Shown: positions 25,171 through 33,278 of the stretch, one piece after another
Position numbering within the stretch: the first letter of the stretch is position 1
Layout of the letters: every line of letters begins with the position of its first letter
DNA from: Cohnella sp. CFH 77786
Lineage (GTDB): Bacteria > Bacillota > Bacilli > Paenibacillales > Paenibacillaceae
DNA: 64,000 nt
Assembly (NCBI RefSeq): GCF_019400745.1
Contig: NZ_WJIB01000001.1
Location: 310,001 to 374,000, forward strand
Direction: 5' to 3'
Program-made: the position numbers and the translations under genes
Notes under the pieces: model-generated
The model's input: only the letters and a program-made list of their open reading frames with translations
Told to the model about the DNA's origin: nothing
The model's database searches: none

Positions 25171-25716
25171 ATGGGAATGATTCCTTACCAAACTTCAAGC
25201 GATGACTTAAAGCAGCTTCAACGCTTTGAAACGGCAGGCGAGATTCACAAATTCATCCGCGAGAAAGCGGAAGCTTGCAATCCAGGCATGTTTTCGATTA
25301 ACGCATTGGCGGAAAAAGTTGAAACCTCTCCCTCGACGCTTTCGAGATTCGAGTCAGGCAAACAACACGGGCTGAAAGCGTCGCTGCTCTCCAAGATCGC
25401 ACAAGTCATGGCCGTTCCAGTTGAAGCTTTCCAGTTGGATTACTACCGAAACGATCCGAGGCCGTTTACGATTTGCGGCATTACACCTTCCATCAAGAAT
25501 TTCGACTTGATCGAACCTTCACACCGAATGCATCTAAACCTAAAGGCATATTCACCAGCGGGAGTGATGTATGAAGAAGTGGACGAAGTCGTGGAATTGA
25601 GCATATTGGAGTACGAGGAATTCATCGAGGAAGTAAGCAGCTTAATTAAGAAGGTTAGAGTTCGTAGAGACACTTGGGCGAGGAAGAAAGCTGCAATTAA
25701 TGAATTAAGCTTATAA
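25171..25716 (+). CDS. XRE-family regulator
   Basis: The protein has 181 residues. The helix-turn-helix spans about residues 23-75 (EIHKFIREKAEACN...INALAEKVETSPSTLSRFESGKQ). The C-terminal 90 residues include an acidic helix EEVDEVVELSILEYEEFIEEVSSLIKKV that may be a dimer or effector region. Its promoter overlaps an inverted repeat and is back to back with that of the sigma-like gene, so it probably controls both. Confidence 0.8.
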   Translation: MGMIPYQTSSDDLKQLQRFETAGEIHKFIREKAEACNPGMFSINALAEKVETSPSTLSRFESGKQHGLKASLLSKIAQVMAVPVEAFQLDYYRNDPRPFTICGITPSIKNFDLIEPSHRMHLNLKAYSPAGVMYEEVDEVVELSILEYEEFIEEVSSLIKKVRVRRDTWARKKAAINELSL

Positions 25717-25729
25717 CAAGGAGAAAGGG

Positions 25730-25990
25730 TTGATTTCGATGATTAATGCTGAGGACCAACTTCGACAATTATTAAACGCCTTCCATAGTGGTGGATATTC
25801 CTTAGAACGATTATCAGAAATGACTGGCAGGGAAATTAGATTGATTAAATCGTTTATTGCTGGTAATTTCAGATTATCAGATGGCACTTGCCGCGAGATA
25901 ACATACTCACTCATAACAGATAACGAATCTGCCGCAATTTTGTTAAGAGAACCTGATGAAGAGTTCGCCGACCTCCCCAGGCTAGACTAA
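25730..25990 (+). CDS. hypothetical protein, 86 residues
   Basis: Follows the XRE gene by 13 nt; AAGGAG precedes a TTG at 25730, with ATG at 25739 as an alternative start. The segment YSLERLSEMTGREIRLIKSFIAGNFRLSDGTCREI looks like a small helix-turn-helix. Likely co-transcribed with the regulator. No family recognised. Confidence 0.55.
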   Translation: MISMINAEDQLRQLLNAFHSGGYSLERLSEMTGREIRLIKSFIAGNFRLSDGTCREITYSLITDNESAAILLREPDEEFADLPRLD

Positions 25991-25994
25991 CCCC

Positions 25995-26160
25995 CTTCCG
26001 TCCCCCTAAAGGGGGACACGCAGGGAGCACGCCCCCTGCACCCGTCACTCGGCGTGCGCCGTCCCTCGGTCATTCGACCGAAGGGAATGGAAAAGTGTCG
26101 GAGATAACCAGCCGCCTATCAAGACTGTAATGAACGCTTCGCGGTCTTGACTGGCTTACT
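25995..26160. repeat. cluster of five hairpins in GC-rich DNA
   Basis: Between two convergent genes: GTCCCCC-TAAA-GGGGGAC (26000-26017), GCAGGG/CCCTGC (26020-26039), CGGC/GCCG (about 26050-26061), CGGTC-ATTC-GACCG within CCCT/AGGG (about 26063-26085), and CAAGAC/GTCTTG within AGCC/GGCT (26110-26156). Its GC content stands out in the AT-rich element. Too elaborate for a simple terminator; could be a structured RNA or a DNA-processing site. Confidence 0.5.
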
Positions 26161-26170
26161 TTGGTGCTTC

Positions 26171-27034
26171 TCAAGTGAATTGCCGTCGAATCAATTCCTT
26201 TGCCCAGTTCTCTACTTTATCATTACCCTCGATAACGAACTCTTGGCCCCTGCCAACCGATTGCAAAGTGCAATGATCATCACGCAGCTGCCAAACTGGA
26301 CTCCCTTTCTTGGTGTATAAGTTCTCATGATAGCTCATTATCGTTCCTATTCTGGGATGGAAGAATCGCGGCAATTGCCATACAGAGCGCTTCCGTTGTC
26401 CCGCTTGTGTTAAAACTAATGAATCGTCATACATGAATGTTCCGCATCCTGGGATGGAATTATTGAATGACAACGAATTCGCAGCAATATACGCAGTATT
26501 CATGTCTCTGTCTCTGCCAACGTAATGAGGATGAGGCAGCTTCCAATCGTCATACTGTCCCGCATCATTTATTGACTCGATCTCCCCGACTTGCAAGTAT
26601 CCCCATATAATGTGCCTATGTGTCCCTTTTACATATCTATACCCAGATGCAGCTCTGGAAGCATCCTTAAACCAACCGAAGAAAAGGAAGATATCTCCTA
26701 CTTGAACCTTCTTGTTCTTCAAATGTCGCTGTGCTTAGCTGGACTGACCAAATACACCTCTCCATCCAGGTAGCCTTTCAACTACTGAAGCATTGATATC
26801 TGGGTCGAGATGCACGTATGTACCGTTGGAATACTTCTTAATGCCAAGCTGCTCCATCAAATCAAGATAAGTATGGTCCTGATCGACCCTCAAATCGGAA
26901 TAGGTTACTCCCGTATTCACTTCCTCATCATCGGGAATAGGCAATGAGATTAACCTTCCTGAATCAAGGAAATGCGGGCTAGGATATCCACCAGCAGATG
27001 AATCGAAACCCTTCCTGCTTAGAATAATCTTCAT
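26171..27034 (-). pseudogene. Nmad3-like gene interrupted by an in-frame stop
   Basis: Two collinear frames, 26735-27034 and 26171-26722, are in the same reading frame and are separated only by a TAA at 26735-26737 (...GVFGQSS stop AQRHLKN...). The N-terminus MKIILSRKGFDSSAGGYPSP...RLISLPIPDD and the continuation VGDIFLFFGWFK match nucleotide-modification-associated domain 3 (Nmad3) proteins, which neighbour DNA-modification and restriction genes; biochemical function is not established. Everything downstream of the stop is intact, so the lesion is recent, or the stop is read through. GGAG precedes the ATG. Confidence 0.7.
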
Positions 27035-27046
27035 AACTGGACACTC

Positions 27047-27307
27047 CTAAAGATTTATGACCTTATAGAAACCGTCGTCGATCCTCTCATCATTAAACCT
27101 GTGGCATGATGTCGCTTTGCGTTAGCGCAGCATTTTGAATCGATATGTGTCCTGATCGTCGATTCAGCATAGTTCGTATTGTTGCGCTGCATGTCAACAG
27201 CTTCCTTAGGTGTGAACCGATTTTCTCCTTTGGCTTTAACTATCGATCTCGTTGCCTGTAACAGCTCATCCCTGCAAGTGCTTTACATTCAAAATCGCTC
27301 CAGTCAT
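27047..27307 (-). pseudogene. frameshifted gene upstream of the Nmad3-like gene
   Basis: Reading across frames gives MTGAILNVKHLQ, then ELLQATRSIVKAKGENRFTP...AVDMQRNN, NYAESTIRTHIDSKCCANAKRHH, then in another frame RFNDERIDDGFYKVINL and a stop. This resembles small HTH-like proteins (the STIRTHI...NAxxHH...GxY pattern, which I recall as DUF7669) that accompany modification genes. At least one single-base deletion near 27090 and probably a second shift near 27270 break it. The TAG ends 12 nt before the Nmad3 start, so the two once formed an operon. Confidence 0.5.
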
Positions 27308-27521
27308 GGTTTCCTCATCTTACCATGAACTTCATTTTCCAGAATAGTAAGCGACTATTATAATTAATTGTTGATTATAGTGAAATCACTCCATTAAGAC
27401 ATAGTCTTATCGTTACTGGATGTTCGCTGGAGGAAGGTCTTTCCAGAACCTAATTATCTACTGTATGATATAGGACATAATAACCAATTTATTGTCGAAC
27501 TGAAGGGAGTATGTATTTCAT

Positions 27522-28385
27522 ATGTGCTCGTTAATTGCTATACCTGAGATCGAGAGAAAGATAATCCAAATAGGCAAATTCGACAGCGTAAATTATGTAG
27601 CTAAAAATAACACAATCAGACATGCATTTAAGGATTGGCAGGATGAGACTTCAAAGAAACCACTCACGAGTAAGCTTCCACGCATTTTGGCTCCAAAGAA
27701 ACCTGATATTTTATACGATGGTATTGCAGGAGCATTTAAGACAATATCTAAAAAAAGGTCCGCTTTTGATTACATAGAAGTCCCACACGAAATAGCAAGC
27801 ACTGAACTTCTTTGGAAAGGCTCTGTTAGACCTGAACTCAACAAGTTTTATGTAATGAGCCCAAAGAATAACAAAGTCTACTTTCCCTTTGATAATTATC
27901 ACTCGTTAGCCTTCGAAGATAAGGTAAGCGAAGCTATTAGGATTTTCCTGCATCTCAAACCAAAGGAACTTCTTATTGTTCATGAAGAAGGCTACGAATG
28001 TGAGATCAAATCAAATGCTGATTTTGCTAAAAGCAAATTGGTTAAAGGTACTGGAGATTTGCAATTAGAAAAAAAGACAAACAAGAGGATAATGTTCAGA
28101 TCATCCTATCCAAAGCCAGGTTTTTTAAAAGGTCTATTCTCTACCCCACCCCAGCTCCCTCAAGACCTGATATGGTATCCTACCGAAGAAAAATGGCAGG
28201 TGGTAGTTGAAGGAATATTAAACGACAGCTCTAAGGAATTTGAAATGCAGATTAATTATCATGAGGATTTCGGGTTAAATTCCAACCTCCAAGCAGAAAT
28301 AATGAAACAAGCTAATATCAAAGCCAGCACTAATATAACTCAATTTCAACGAACCAGTTGGAAGGTAGCCGCTTCTTTCTGGTAA
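27522..28385 (+). CDS. hypothetical cargo protein, 287 residues
   Basis: A single gene between the decayed modification module and the integrase unit, a common cargo position. AAGGGAG lies 12 nt before the ATG, and TATGAT near 27466 is a weak -10. No domain is recognised with certainty. Visible features: FYVMSPKNNKVYFPFDNYHSLAFEDKVSEAIRIFLHL, a pattern of conserved aromatic/acidic residues followed by VHEEGYE, and a C-terminus of alternating beta-like segments ending FQRTSWKVAASFW. No signal peptide or membrane helix. A strong hairpin follows. It could be a defence effector, but that is position-based inference. Confidence 0.65.
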   Translation: MCSLIAIPEIERKIIQIGKFDSVNYVAKNNTIRHAFKDWQDETSKKPLTSKLPRILAPKKPDILYDGIAGAFKTISKKRSAFDYIEVPHEIASTELLWKGSVRPELNKFYVMSPKNNKVYFPFDNYHSLAFEDKVSEAIRIFLHLKPKELLIVHEEGYECEIKSNADFAKSKLVKGTGDLQLEKKTNKRIMFRSSYPKPGFLKGLFSTPPQLPQDLIWYPTEEKWQVVVEGILNDSSKEFEMQINYHEDFGLNSNLQAEIMKQANIKASTNITQFQRTSWKVAASFW

Positions 28386-28405
28386 GAGCGGCTAAAGGAA
28401 CCTGT

Positions 28406-28440
28406 AAGGGCACCTATCTCTTAGCAGAGACGGTGCCCTT
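28406..28440. terminator. bidirectional terminator hairpin
   Basis: AAGGGCACC/GGTGCCCTT stem enclosing TCTCT/AGAGA; it separates the convergent cargo gene and the integrase unit and overlaps the last codons of the 66-residue gene. Confidence 0.65.
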
Positions 28441-28614
28441 AATCATAGATTCTTTAATCGACGATATTAGCTTCTCTAAAGCAGTAACAAAGCGGGCAAG
28501 GTCAGGATCATTAGTAGCTAATAAGCCTTGTAGTAGTTGTTGTAGTTCTTCCTTAGATGCAGTTTGAATGAACTCATTCACCAATGAACGCTCATTGTCG
28601 TTTGCAATCGTCAT
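28414..28614 (-). CDS. hypothetical protein, 66 residues, downstream of integrase
   Basis: Starts 13 nt after the integrase stop with AAGGGG before its ATG. The sequence NEFIQTASKEELQQLLQGLLATNDPDLARFVTALEKLISSIKE is strongly helical. It could be an accessory of the integrase or element stability, by position only. No family recognised. Confidence 0.6.
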   Translation of the reverse strand: MTIANDNERSLVNEFIQTASKEELQQLLQGLLATNDPDLARFVTALEKLISSIKESMIKGTVSAKR

Positions 28615-28627
28615 ACCCAGCCCCTTA

Positions 28628-29566
28628 TCACTTGATCTTACCTACCCTAACCTTCTGCTTAATTAACCTGTTTAGAGGCGAAGCGGTGTTATGCTGCTCC
28701 TTCACATCGGTATTCGAAAGCTTAACATATCGCTTGGTCATGGTCATGTCCACATGGCCTAACATCTGTTGCAATCCAAATGCATTGCCGCCGCCGCGCA
28801 GAAACACAATGGAGAATGCATGGCGCAAAGCGTACGGCCATAAGTGCGTTCCAAGCTTTTTGCAGTACATCTCGACTCGGTCGCCCCAAGTATGCCTATT
28901 CAGAGGCTTGCTTTCATTCGTACAGAATATCGGTGCCTTCCCGCTCCACTCTTTAGGACGTACAGACAATAACTCCTGAATCGCTTCAACAGTCATCGGC
29001 GATAGCGGTAAGGTACGGGATATGCGGGTTTTCGCCTTAGTAGCATCTACATGGAGTTCTCTGGCACGCGGGTGGAAATCCCCTTCTTCCAAACTGAATG
29101 CTTCTTTAGGTCTAATCCCACAATCGAGAAACAGAAGGAAAAGTGTATAGTCCCTTAATCCAGCGAACGTCTCACGGTTCGGTAGGGCTATTAGACGGGC
29201 AAGAGTCTCTTCGTCGACACTCACATGCCGCCCCTCGTCTTTGCGCTTCCTGAAGCCTTCTAGAGGGTTATCTGATATCATTCCATGCTCAACGCACCAG
29301 TTAAAGAACGTACGGAGGTACACAAGTCGGTTATTATAGGTCGCGGGTTTAATCCCTTCTTGTCCAAGATGATCAACGGCAGCCTTCTCAAGTTGATCGA
29401 ATGATTGCTCAGCATCTGGATACCGCTTAAAGAACAGGTTTACATGTGTCTTGTAGTCCAGGATGGTCTGATCGCTAATACCATTCGCTTTCTTCCACGT
29501 AATGAACCGATCCAGTGCCTCTTCCATGGTTGCAGGTGCCTTCTTAACTTTCCCCAATCGAGCCAT
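28628..29566 (-). CDS. int: tyrosine recombinase/integrase
   Basis: The protein has 312 residues from an ATG preceded by AAGGAGG at 11 nt; the frame is open to 29638. The N-terminal part (about residues 10-100) is a SAM-like core-binding domain. The catalytic domain has the first Arg in GIRPKEAF, HLWPYALRHAF with the His/Arg pair, and LGHVDMTMTKRYVKL with the second His and nucleophile Tyr: the complete active-site set. It catalyses insertion into and excision from the 3' part of tRNA-Leu. Its position directly beside the intact tRNA and its candidate arm sites is typical. Confidence 0.93.
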   Translation of the reverse strand: MARLGKVKKAPATMEEALDRFITWKKANGISDQTILDYKTHVNLFFKRYPDAEQSFDQLEKAAVDHLGQEGIKPATYNNRLVYLRTFFNWCVEHGMISDNPLEGFRKRKDEGRHVSVDEETLARLIALPNRETFAGLRDYTLFLLFLDCGIRPKEAFSLEEGDFHPRARELHVDATKAKTRISRTLPLSPMTVEAIQELLSVRPKEWSGKAPIFCTNESKPLNRHTWGDRVEMYCKKLGTHLWPYALRHAFSIVFLRGGGNAFGLQQMLGHVDMTMTKRYVKLSNTDVKEQHNTASPLNRLIKQKVRVGKIK

Positions 29567-29640
29567 AAATAAAAAATCCTCCTTCGCCTTCACCTGTATT
29601 TTGCGGATACAGATAGTGCGAAAAAGGATCTCACGCATGA

Positions 29641-29686
29641 AGTCCTGTGTGTCTGGTTGTGCTCAATTTATGTACACAGGATTCAT
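29641..29686. repeat. candidate integrase arm sites, right end
   Basis: AGTCCTGTGTGTCT (29641-29654) and ACACAGGATTCAT (29674-29686), inverted copies matching those at 5319-5360. The first also resembles the core sequence AGTCCTGTGCGTCT inside tRNA-Leu. Confidence 0.5.
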
Positions 29687-29741
29687 CATTTTTTATGGTT
29701 TTACGGATTTCTCCCCCAGGAGATAAACCCTTATGGGAGTA

Positions 29742-29807
29742 GTGGTGCCGAGGACGGGGGTCGAACCCGTACGGTGGTCACCCACCGCAGGATTTTAAGT
29801 CCTGTGC
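29742..29807 (-). repeat. attachment-site repeat, right copy
   Basis: 66 bp identical to 5188-5253. It forms the 3' portion of the intact tRNA-Leu gene; the tRNA 5' part (29808-29831) lies outside the repeat. Confidence 0.9.
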
Positions 29808-29831
29808 GTCTGCCAATTCCGCCACCCCGGC
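29743..29831 (-). tRNA. tRNA-Leu (anticodon TAA)
   Basis: An 89-nt class II tRNA: acceptor GCCGGGG/CCTCGGC, D-loop GCGGAATTGGCAGACGC, anticodon loop with TAA, long variable arm GCGGTGGGTGACCACCGT, T-arm GGGTTCGACCC, encoded CCA. It is reconstituted by the element, whose 66-bp repeat provides the 3' part. Confidence 0.93.
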
Positions 29832-29844
29832 ACGAACAAACATT

Positions 29845-29873
29845 AATATAGCACGTCTGGACGGCCTTGGCAA
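29845..29873 (-). promoter_or_regulatory. promoter of tRNA-Leu
   Basis: On the minus strand TTGCCA (29868-29873), 17 nt, TATATT (29845-29850), 14 nt before the tRNA. Confidence 0.65.
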
Positions 29874-29913
29874 CTGAATTCCGCTTTCACCGTCCGACGC
29901 CGTACGCCCCAGC

Positions 29914-29935
29914 AAAAAAGCCGCCGGTGGGCGGC
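29914..29935 (-). terminator. terminator after tRNA-fMet/tRNA-Ile
   Basis: GCCGCC/GGCGGC stem with a 4-nt loop and a six-T run on the minus strand. Confidence 0.8.
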
Positions 29936-29972
29936 TTTCTCAGCGTATGTAGTCCTCTTGGTAATTTCGGGT

Positions 29973-30049
29973 TGGTGGGCCCTGAGGGACTCGAACCCCC
30001 GACCAATCGGTTATGAGCCGACAGCTCTAACCAACTGAGCTAAGGGCCC
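29973..30049 (-). tRNA. tRNA with CAT anticodon, Ile2 type
   Basis: 77 nt; acceptor GGGCCCT/AGGGCCC, anticodon loop CTCATAA, encoded CCA. The CTCATAA loop and body resemble the minor tRNA-Ile whose wobble C is modified to lysidine to read AUA; elongator tRNA-Met is the alternative. It shares a transcript with tRNA-fMet. Confidence 0.85.
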
Positions 30050-30072
30050 TCGTCTCGGTCACGAGAAAAGGT

Positions 30073-30149
<77 letters not shown>

Positions 30150-30186
30150 ACGGTATCTCAGATGTCCTTGAACAGCGACAAAAATG

Positions 30187-30216
30187 AGTATACAGCAACA
30201 ACACGACTTTCGTCAA
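30187..30216 (-). promoter_or_regulatory. promoter of tRNA-fMet/tRNA-Ile
   Basis: On the minus strand TTGACG (30211-30216), 18 nt, TATACT (30187-30192). Confidence 0.7.
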
Positions 30217-30244
30217 CCATTTTCGGTATTTTATTGCCCATGTT

Positions 30245-30439
30245 TTATTCGGAAGTTTTCCCGGATTCCGGGCCGTCCTTGATCTTCGCGGACTGCGATC
30301 CGGCGGCATCCGCCATGGCCATCTCCGCCAGCTTCTGCAACATAACATGCTTAGGCATGTGCATCAGGTGCTCCAGCGGAACTTTCATGAAAGCCGCCAG
30401 CTTCACCGCGGTTTCCGCGGAAATGGGCATTCTCTGCAT
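30245..30439 (-). CDS. YycC-like protein
   Basis: The protein has 64 residues. MPISAETAVKLAAFMKVPLEHLMHMPKHVMLQKLAEM closely follows the YycC family of small Bacillales proteins of unknown function; the region after residue 45 is a variable tail. GGAAGGAGG precedes the ATG. Confidence 0.75.
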   Translation of the reverse strand: MQRMPISAETAVKLAAFMKVPLEHLMHMPKHVMLQKLAEMAMADAAGSQSAKIKDGPESGKTSE

Positions 30440-30534
30440 GATATCGCCTCCTTCCGGCGCAAAGCGCCGTTATCAGCTTACCATACGCCGCCCGGCTCGC
30501 CAAGAAGGACAGCCGCCGCCATCCCTCCCCCTAT

Positions 30535-30699
30535 TTAAGGGATATATCGCACCCCGTACCGGCCGCGCCGCGAACGGTATACTTCGATTTCCTTGGGCAT
30601 ATCCACGCCGTACATCCAACCGTCGTGCTCCATCCGGCGCACGAGGCATCCGGCCTGGAACTTGCTGTCATACAGCCGCAACCAGTAAACCCATTTCAC
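30535..30699 (-). CDS. small conserved hypothetical protein, 54 residues
   Basis: GTG start 9 nt after GGAGG (the frame continues upstream to 30813 without a better site). The protein MKWVYWLRLYDSKFQAGCLVRRM...YRSRRGRYGVRYIP is rich in Arg, Tyr and Trp and lacks a membrane helix. No family recognised. Confidence 0.5.
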   Translation of the reverse strand: MKWVYWLRLYDSKFQAGCLVRRMEHDGWMYGVDMPKEIEVYRSRRGRYGVRYIP

Positions 30700-30828
30700 G
30701 CGAACCATCCTCCGCACGTTGGCATCCTTACCTGTAGAATACGCCGGATCGGACGTTTTGAAACGGGGACGAATGGAAAAAGCCGCGCAAGCGGGAGCCT
30801 GGGCTCTCGTCAAACGCGGCTTCGGAAA

Positions 30829-32388
30829 TCAGCCCGCGGGCACCGCCTCGGCGGTTCCGGCGTCGAACGGCTTCGGTCCTCCGCCGCCGTACACGTCGTC
30901 GAAGATGCCTTCGATCGGGCCGTCCGGGTTCGTCTTGATCTTCTGCAGCAGCTCGTTGCCTTTGGTGTCCAAATACTCGAGCGCTTCCTTCACCGACCGC
31001 TGCCCCTGGAATACGGAGGAGTACGCGCGCTGTACCAAATCCTGCATCATGCTCAGGTTCGGCTTCTCCTGAAGCAGGCGCTGCTCGGCAGGGGAACTTC
31101 CCGGCATCGGGGCCGGCTTCATTTTGGTGAAGGCTTGCATGTTATAGTTCATGCCTTCCCTCGGCTTGATATAATCGACGCGGGCGGGCATTTCATACGT
31201 GCTGCGGGACTTGAATTTGGCCCAGTCTTCGCCGTTCATGAACTTCACGAACTCCCAAGCGTCTTCCTGGTTCTGCGCTTTGGCGTTGATGCCGGCGAGC
31301 GAGCTGAGCTGCGTGTTGACGCCGACGTTCGGCACGGATGCGTGGAAAGGCACGGTCACGACGTCCCAATCCAGCTTTTCGATTTTGAGCTTGTCGGCAT
31401 TGTCGTTCATCTGCTGGATGTCGTTGATCATGCCGTATTCTCCGATCGTCATCGCGACGCGGCCGGTCATGAACAGTCGGCCTTGATACGGATTATAGCG
31501 GTATTTGCCGTCTGCAGGCGGCTCGACGTTCATGTCCTCCTGATGGGGGACGATATGGTCTTTGTACAGCTTGTAGACCGTCTCCCACAGGTTTTGCCAT
31601 TGCGGCGTGTTGACGGTCATTTTCTCGGCTTTGTCGTCGTACAGCTTCAGCTGCAGCGGAGCGGCGAAGTTCTGGATGTCCCAATAGTTCTCGCCGGTGC
31701 CGCCCCACTGGTTGAAGGAGAAGCCGAAAACGGCGTCCTTGCCCGTCCCTTTGGTCATCTGTCTCGCCAGCGCGAACACTTCGTCCCAGTTCATGCCGTC
31801 TTTGGGAGGCGTCACGCCCATTTTTTGAAACAGCTTCTTGTTGTAATAAAGCGCGGACGGCATGAAGGTCGGGGTGAGCGCGTACAGGTTGCCGTTGCCT
31901 TGGTCCCGGATCGCCTCGATGACGGAAGGAACGAACGCGTTTACGTCGATTTTGTCCTCCTTCAGCATCGGATCCAGCTGTTTCAGCATGTTCTCGTTCA
32001 CCAACGAGCCGAGCAGATTCAGGTCGAAAATCATGACGTCCACCGGATTCGTGCCCGACATGATTTCTTTCACTTTGCCGAGCGTATCCGGCTGCTTGAA
32101 GCGGCCGTCATCGTCCATGTTCTCGAATTGCTGCTGCGACCAGTCGATGGCCGGAACGATTTCGATATCGATGCCTTTGTGGGAATACTCGAACAAGTCC
32201 GTGAACTGCTGGCGGAAATAGGTTTCGTCCTGCTTGCTTCCGTACATCGTGCCGATGCGGAGCGTCCGCCGGTTGGCGGGATCGTTCGGGTCCTTGGTCG
32301 GGCTGCACGCGGCGAGCAGCGGAATGAATAAGGATAGCGCAAGGCCGATCAGCGTCCATCGGCGGACGCGGCTTGCTTCGTGTTTCAT
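30829..32388 (-). CDS. extracellular solute-binding lipoprotein (family 1 type)
   Basis: The protein has 519 residues. The signal ends with the lipobox LLAA|C. The mature protein shows features of family 1 solute-binding proteins: TLRIGTMYG near the N-terminus, IDIEIVPAIDWSQQ, VDVMIFDL, ALYYNKKLFQKMGVTPPKD, and AWEFVKFMNGEDW. Such proteins normally feed sugar importers, but no importer permease is nearby. Instead its start overlaps the end of an export-type ATPase gene by 4 nt (ATGA), so it is the last gene of the MacB/FtsX-like operon. A surface-sensing or substrate-presenting role is possible. Confidence 0.85.
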   Translation of the reverse strand: MKHEASRVRRWTLIGLALSLFIPLLAACSPTKDPNDPANRRTLRIGTMYGSKQDETYFRQQFTDLFEYSHKGIDIEIVPAIDWSQQQFENMDDDGRFKQPDTLGKVKEIMSGTNPVDVMIFDLNLLGSLVNENMLKQLDPMLKEDKIDVNAFVPSVIEAIRDQGNGNLYALTPTFMPSALYYNKKLFQKMGVTPPKDGMNWDEVFALARQMTKGTGKDAVFGFSFNQWGGTGENYWDIQNFAAPLQLKLYDDKAEKMTVNTPQWQNLWETVYKLYKDHIVPHQEDMNVEPPADGKYRYNPYQGRLFMTGRVAMTIGEYGMINDIQQMNDNADKLKIEKLDWDVVTVPFHASVPNVGVNTQLSSLAGINAKAQNQEDAWEFVKFMNGEDWAKFKSRSTYEMPARVDYIKPREGMNYNMQAFTKMKPAPMPGSSPAEQRLLQEKPNLSMMQDLVQRAYSSVFQGQRSVKEALEYLDTKGNELLQKIKTNPDGPIEGIFDDVYGGGGPKPFDAGTAEAVPAG

Positions 32389-33275
32389 GCGGTTTCTTCC
32401 CCCTCCGTTTGTTTGGGCGCGCGGATGACGATTTTGTCACCGTCGATTTCCATCGTCGCTTTGTCGCCGATCGAGAGCGCCTGCAAATATTCCTTGGGCA
32501 CCTGCAGGCGGCCGACCCGGTCGACGACCACGAACGCTTCATGCACCTCCTCCAGCGAATCTCCGCCCGCGAGCGGTGCGGACAGATCCAGATTCGGATT
32601 GCGCTTGATGAACTCCGTGCTGGTGAGCCCGTCGCGGATCGCCACGACGCGGTCGACTTTGCCGGCGAGCGACAAGTCATGGGTGACGATGACGATCGTG
32701 ACGCCGAGCTCGCGGTTAAACCGCCGGAAAATGTCCATGATCATGTCCGAGGTCCGGGTATCGACCGATCCCGTCGGTTCGTCCGCGAGCAGCAGCTGCG
32801 GCTTGTTCGCCAGCGCGATGGCGATCGCGACCCTCTGCTGTTCCCCGCCGGACAGCTGCTGCAGCTTGTTGTGCATGCGGTCCTTGAGGCCGACCCACTC
32901 GAGCAGCTGCTTGGCATAGGCGCGATCGAGCTTGCCGGAGAACATCATCGGCATCTCCACGTTCTCGAGCGCCGAGAGAAACGGCAGCAGGTTGCGGGCG
33001 TTGTTCTGCCAGATGAAGCCGACCGTTTCCCGCTTGTATTTCACCAAATCCTCGTCGCTGGCTTTCAGCAGATTCCATGGACCGACGGTCACCTGCCCGG
33101 CCGACGGACGGTCGAGCCCCCCGAGAATGTTGAGCAGCGTGGACTTCCCGCTTCCGCTGTTGCCGATGATGGCCATCATTTCCCCGGGCTTCACCGTCAG
33201 GTTCAGGCCTTGGAGCGCGACCACTTCGAGATCGTCGGCTTTGTAGATTTTCACGAGTCCTTCGCACAGGATCAC
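32385..33275 (-). CDS. ABC transporter ATPase with C-terminal AbrB-like domain
   Basis: The protein has 296 residues. Residues 1-225 form an ABC ATPase of the MacB/LolD class: Walker A GNSGSGKS (about 38-45), signature LSGGEQQR, Walker B LLLADEPTGSVD and switch His in VTHD. Residues about 245-290 (EAFVVVDRVGRLQVPKEYLQALSIGDKATMEIDGDKIVI) match the SpoVT/AbrB swapped-hairpin fold, usually a DNA-binding or dimerisation unit, unusual on an ABC ATPase. It probably energises the adjoining FtsX-like permease. Confidence 0.85.
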   Translation of the reverse strand: MILCEGLVKIYKADDLEVVALQGLNLTVKPGEMMAIIGNSGSGKSTLLNILGGLDRPSAGQVTVGPWNLLKASDEDLVKYKRETVGFIWQNNARNLLPFLSALENVEMPMMFSGKLDRAYAKQLLEWVGLKDRMHNKLQQLSGGEQQRVAIAIALANKPQLLLADEPTGSVDTRTSDMIMDIFRRFNRELGVTIVIVTHDLSLAGKVDRVVAIRDGLTSTEFIKRNPNLDLSAPLAGGDSLEEVHEAFVVVDRVGRLQVPKEYLQALSIGDKATMEIDGDKIVIRAPKQTEGEETA

Positions 33276-33278
33276 GGG

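Larger units (their letters stand above)
5188..29807. mobile_element. integrative element in tRNA-Leu(UAA)
   Basis: About 24.6 kb bounded by a perfect 66-bp direct repeat that is the 3' part of tRNA-Leu(UAA). A tyrosine integrase is encoded at the right end beside the intact tRNA. The inside is visibly AT-richer than the flanks and carries defence, regulatory and unknown cargo genes. No capsid, portal, terminase, relaxase, type IV secretion or replication initiator gene was found, so it is best described as a genomic island or integrative element that may need helper functions. Interrupted genes at 26.2-27.3 kb show some decay. Confidence 0.9.

Noticed and set aside
5188-29807. Complete prophage or conjugative element
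   Set aside because: No capsid, tail, portal, terminase, relaxase, coupling protein or secretion genes are visible.
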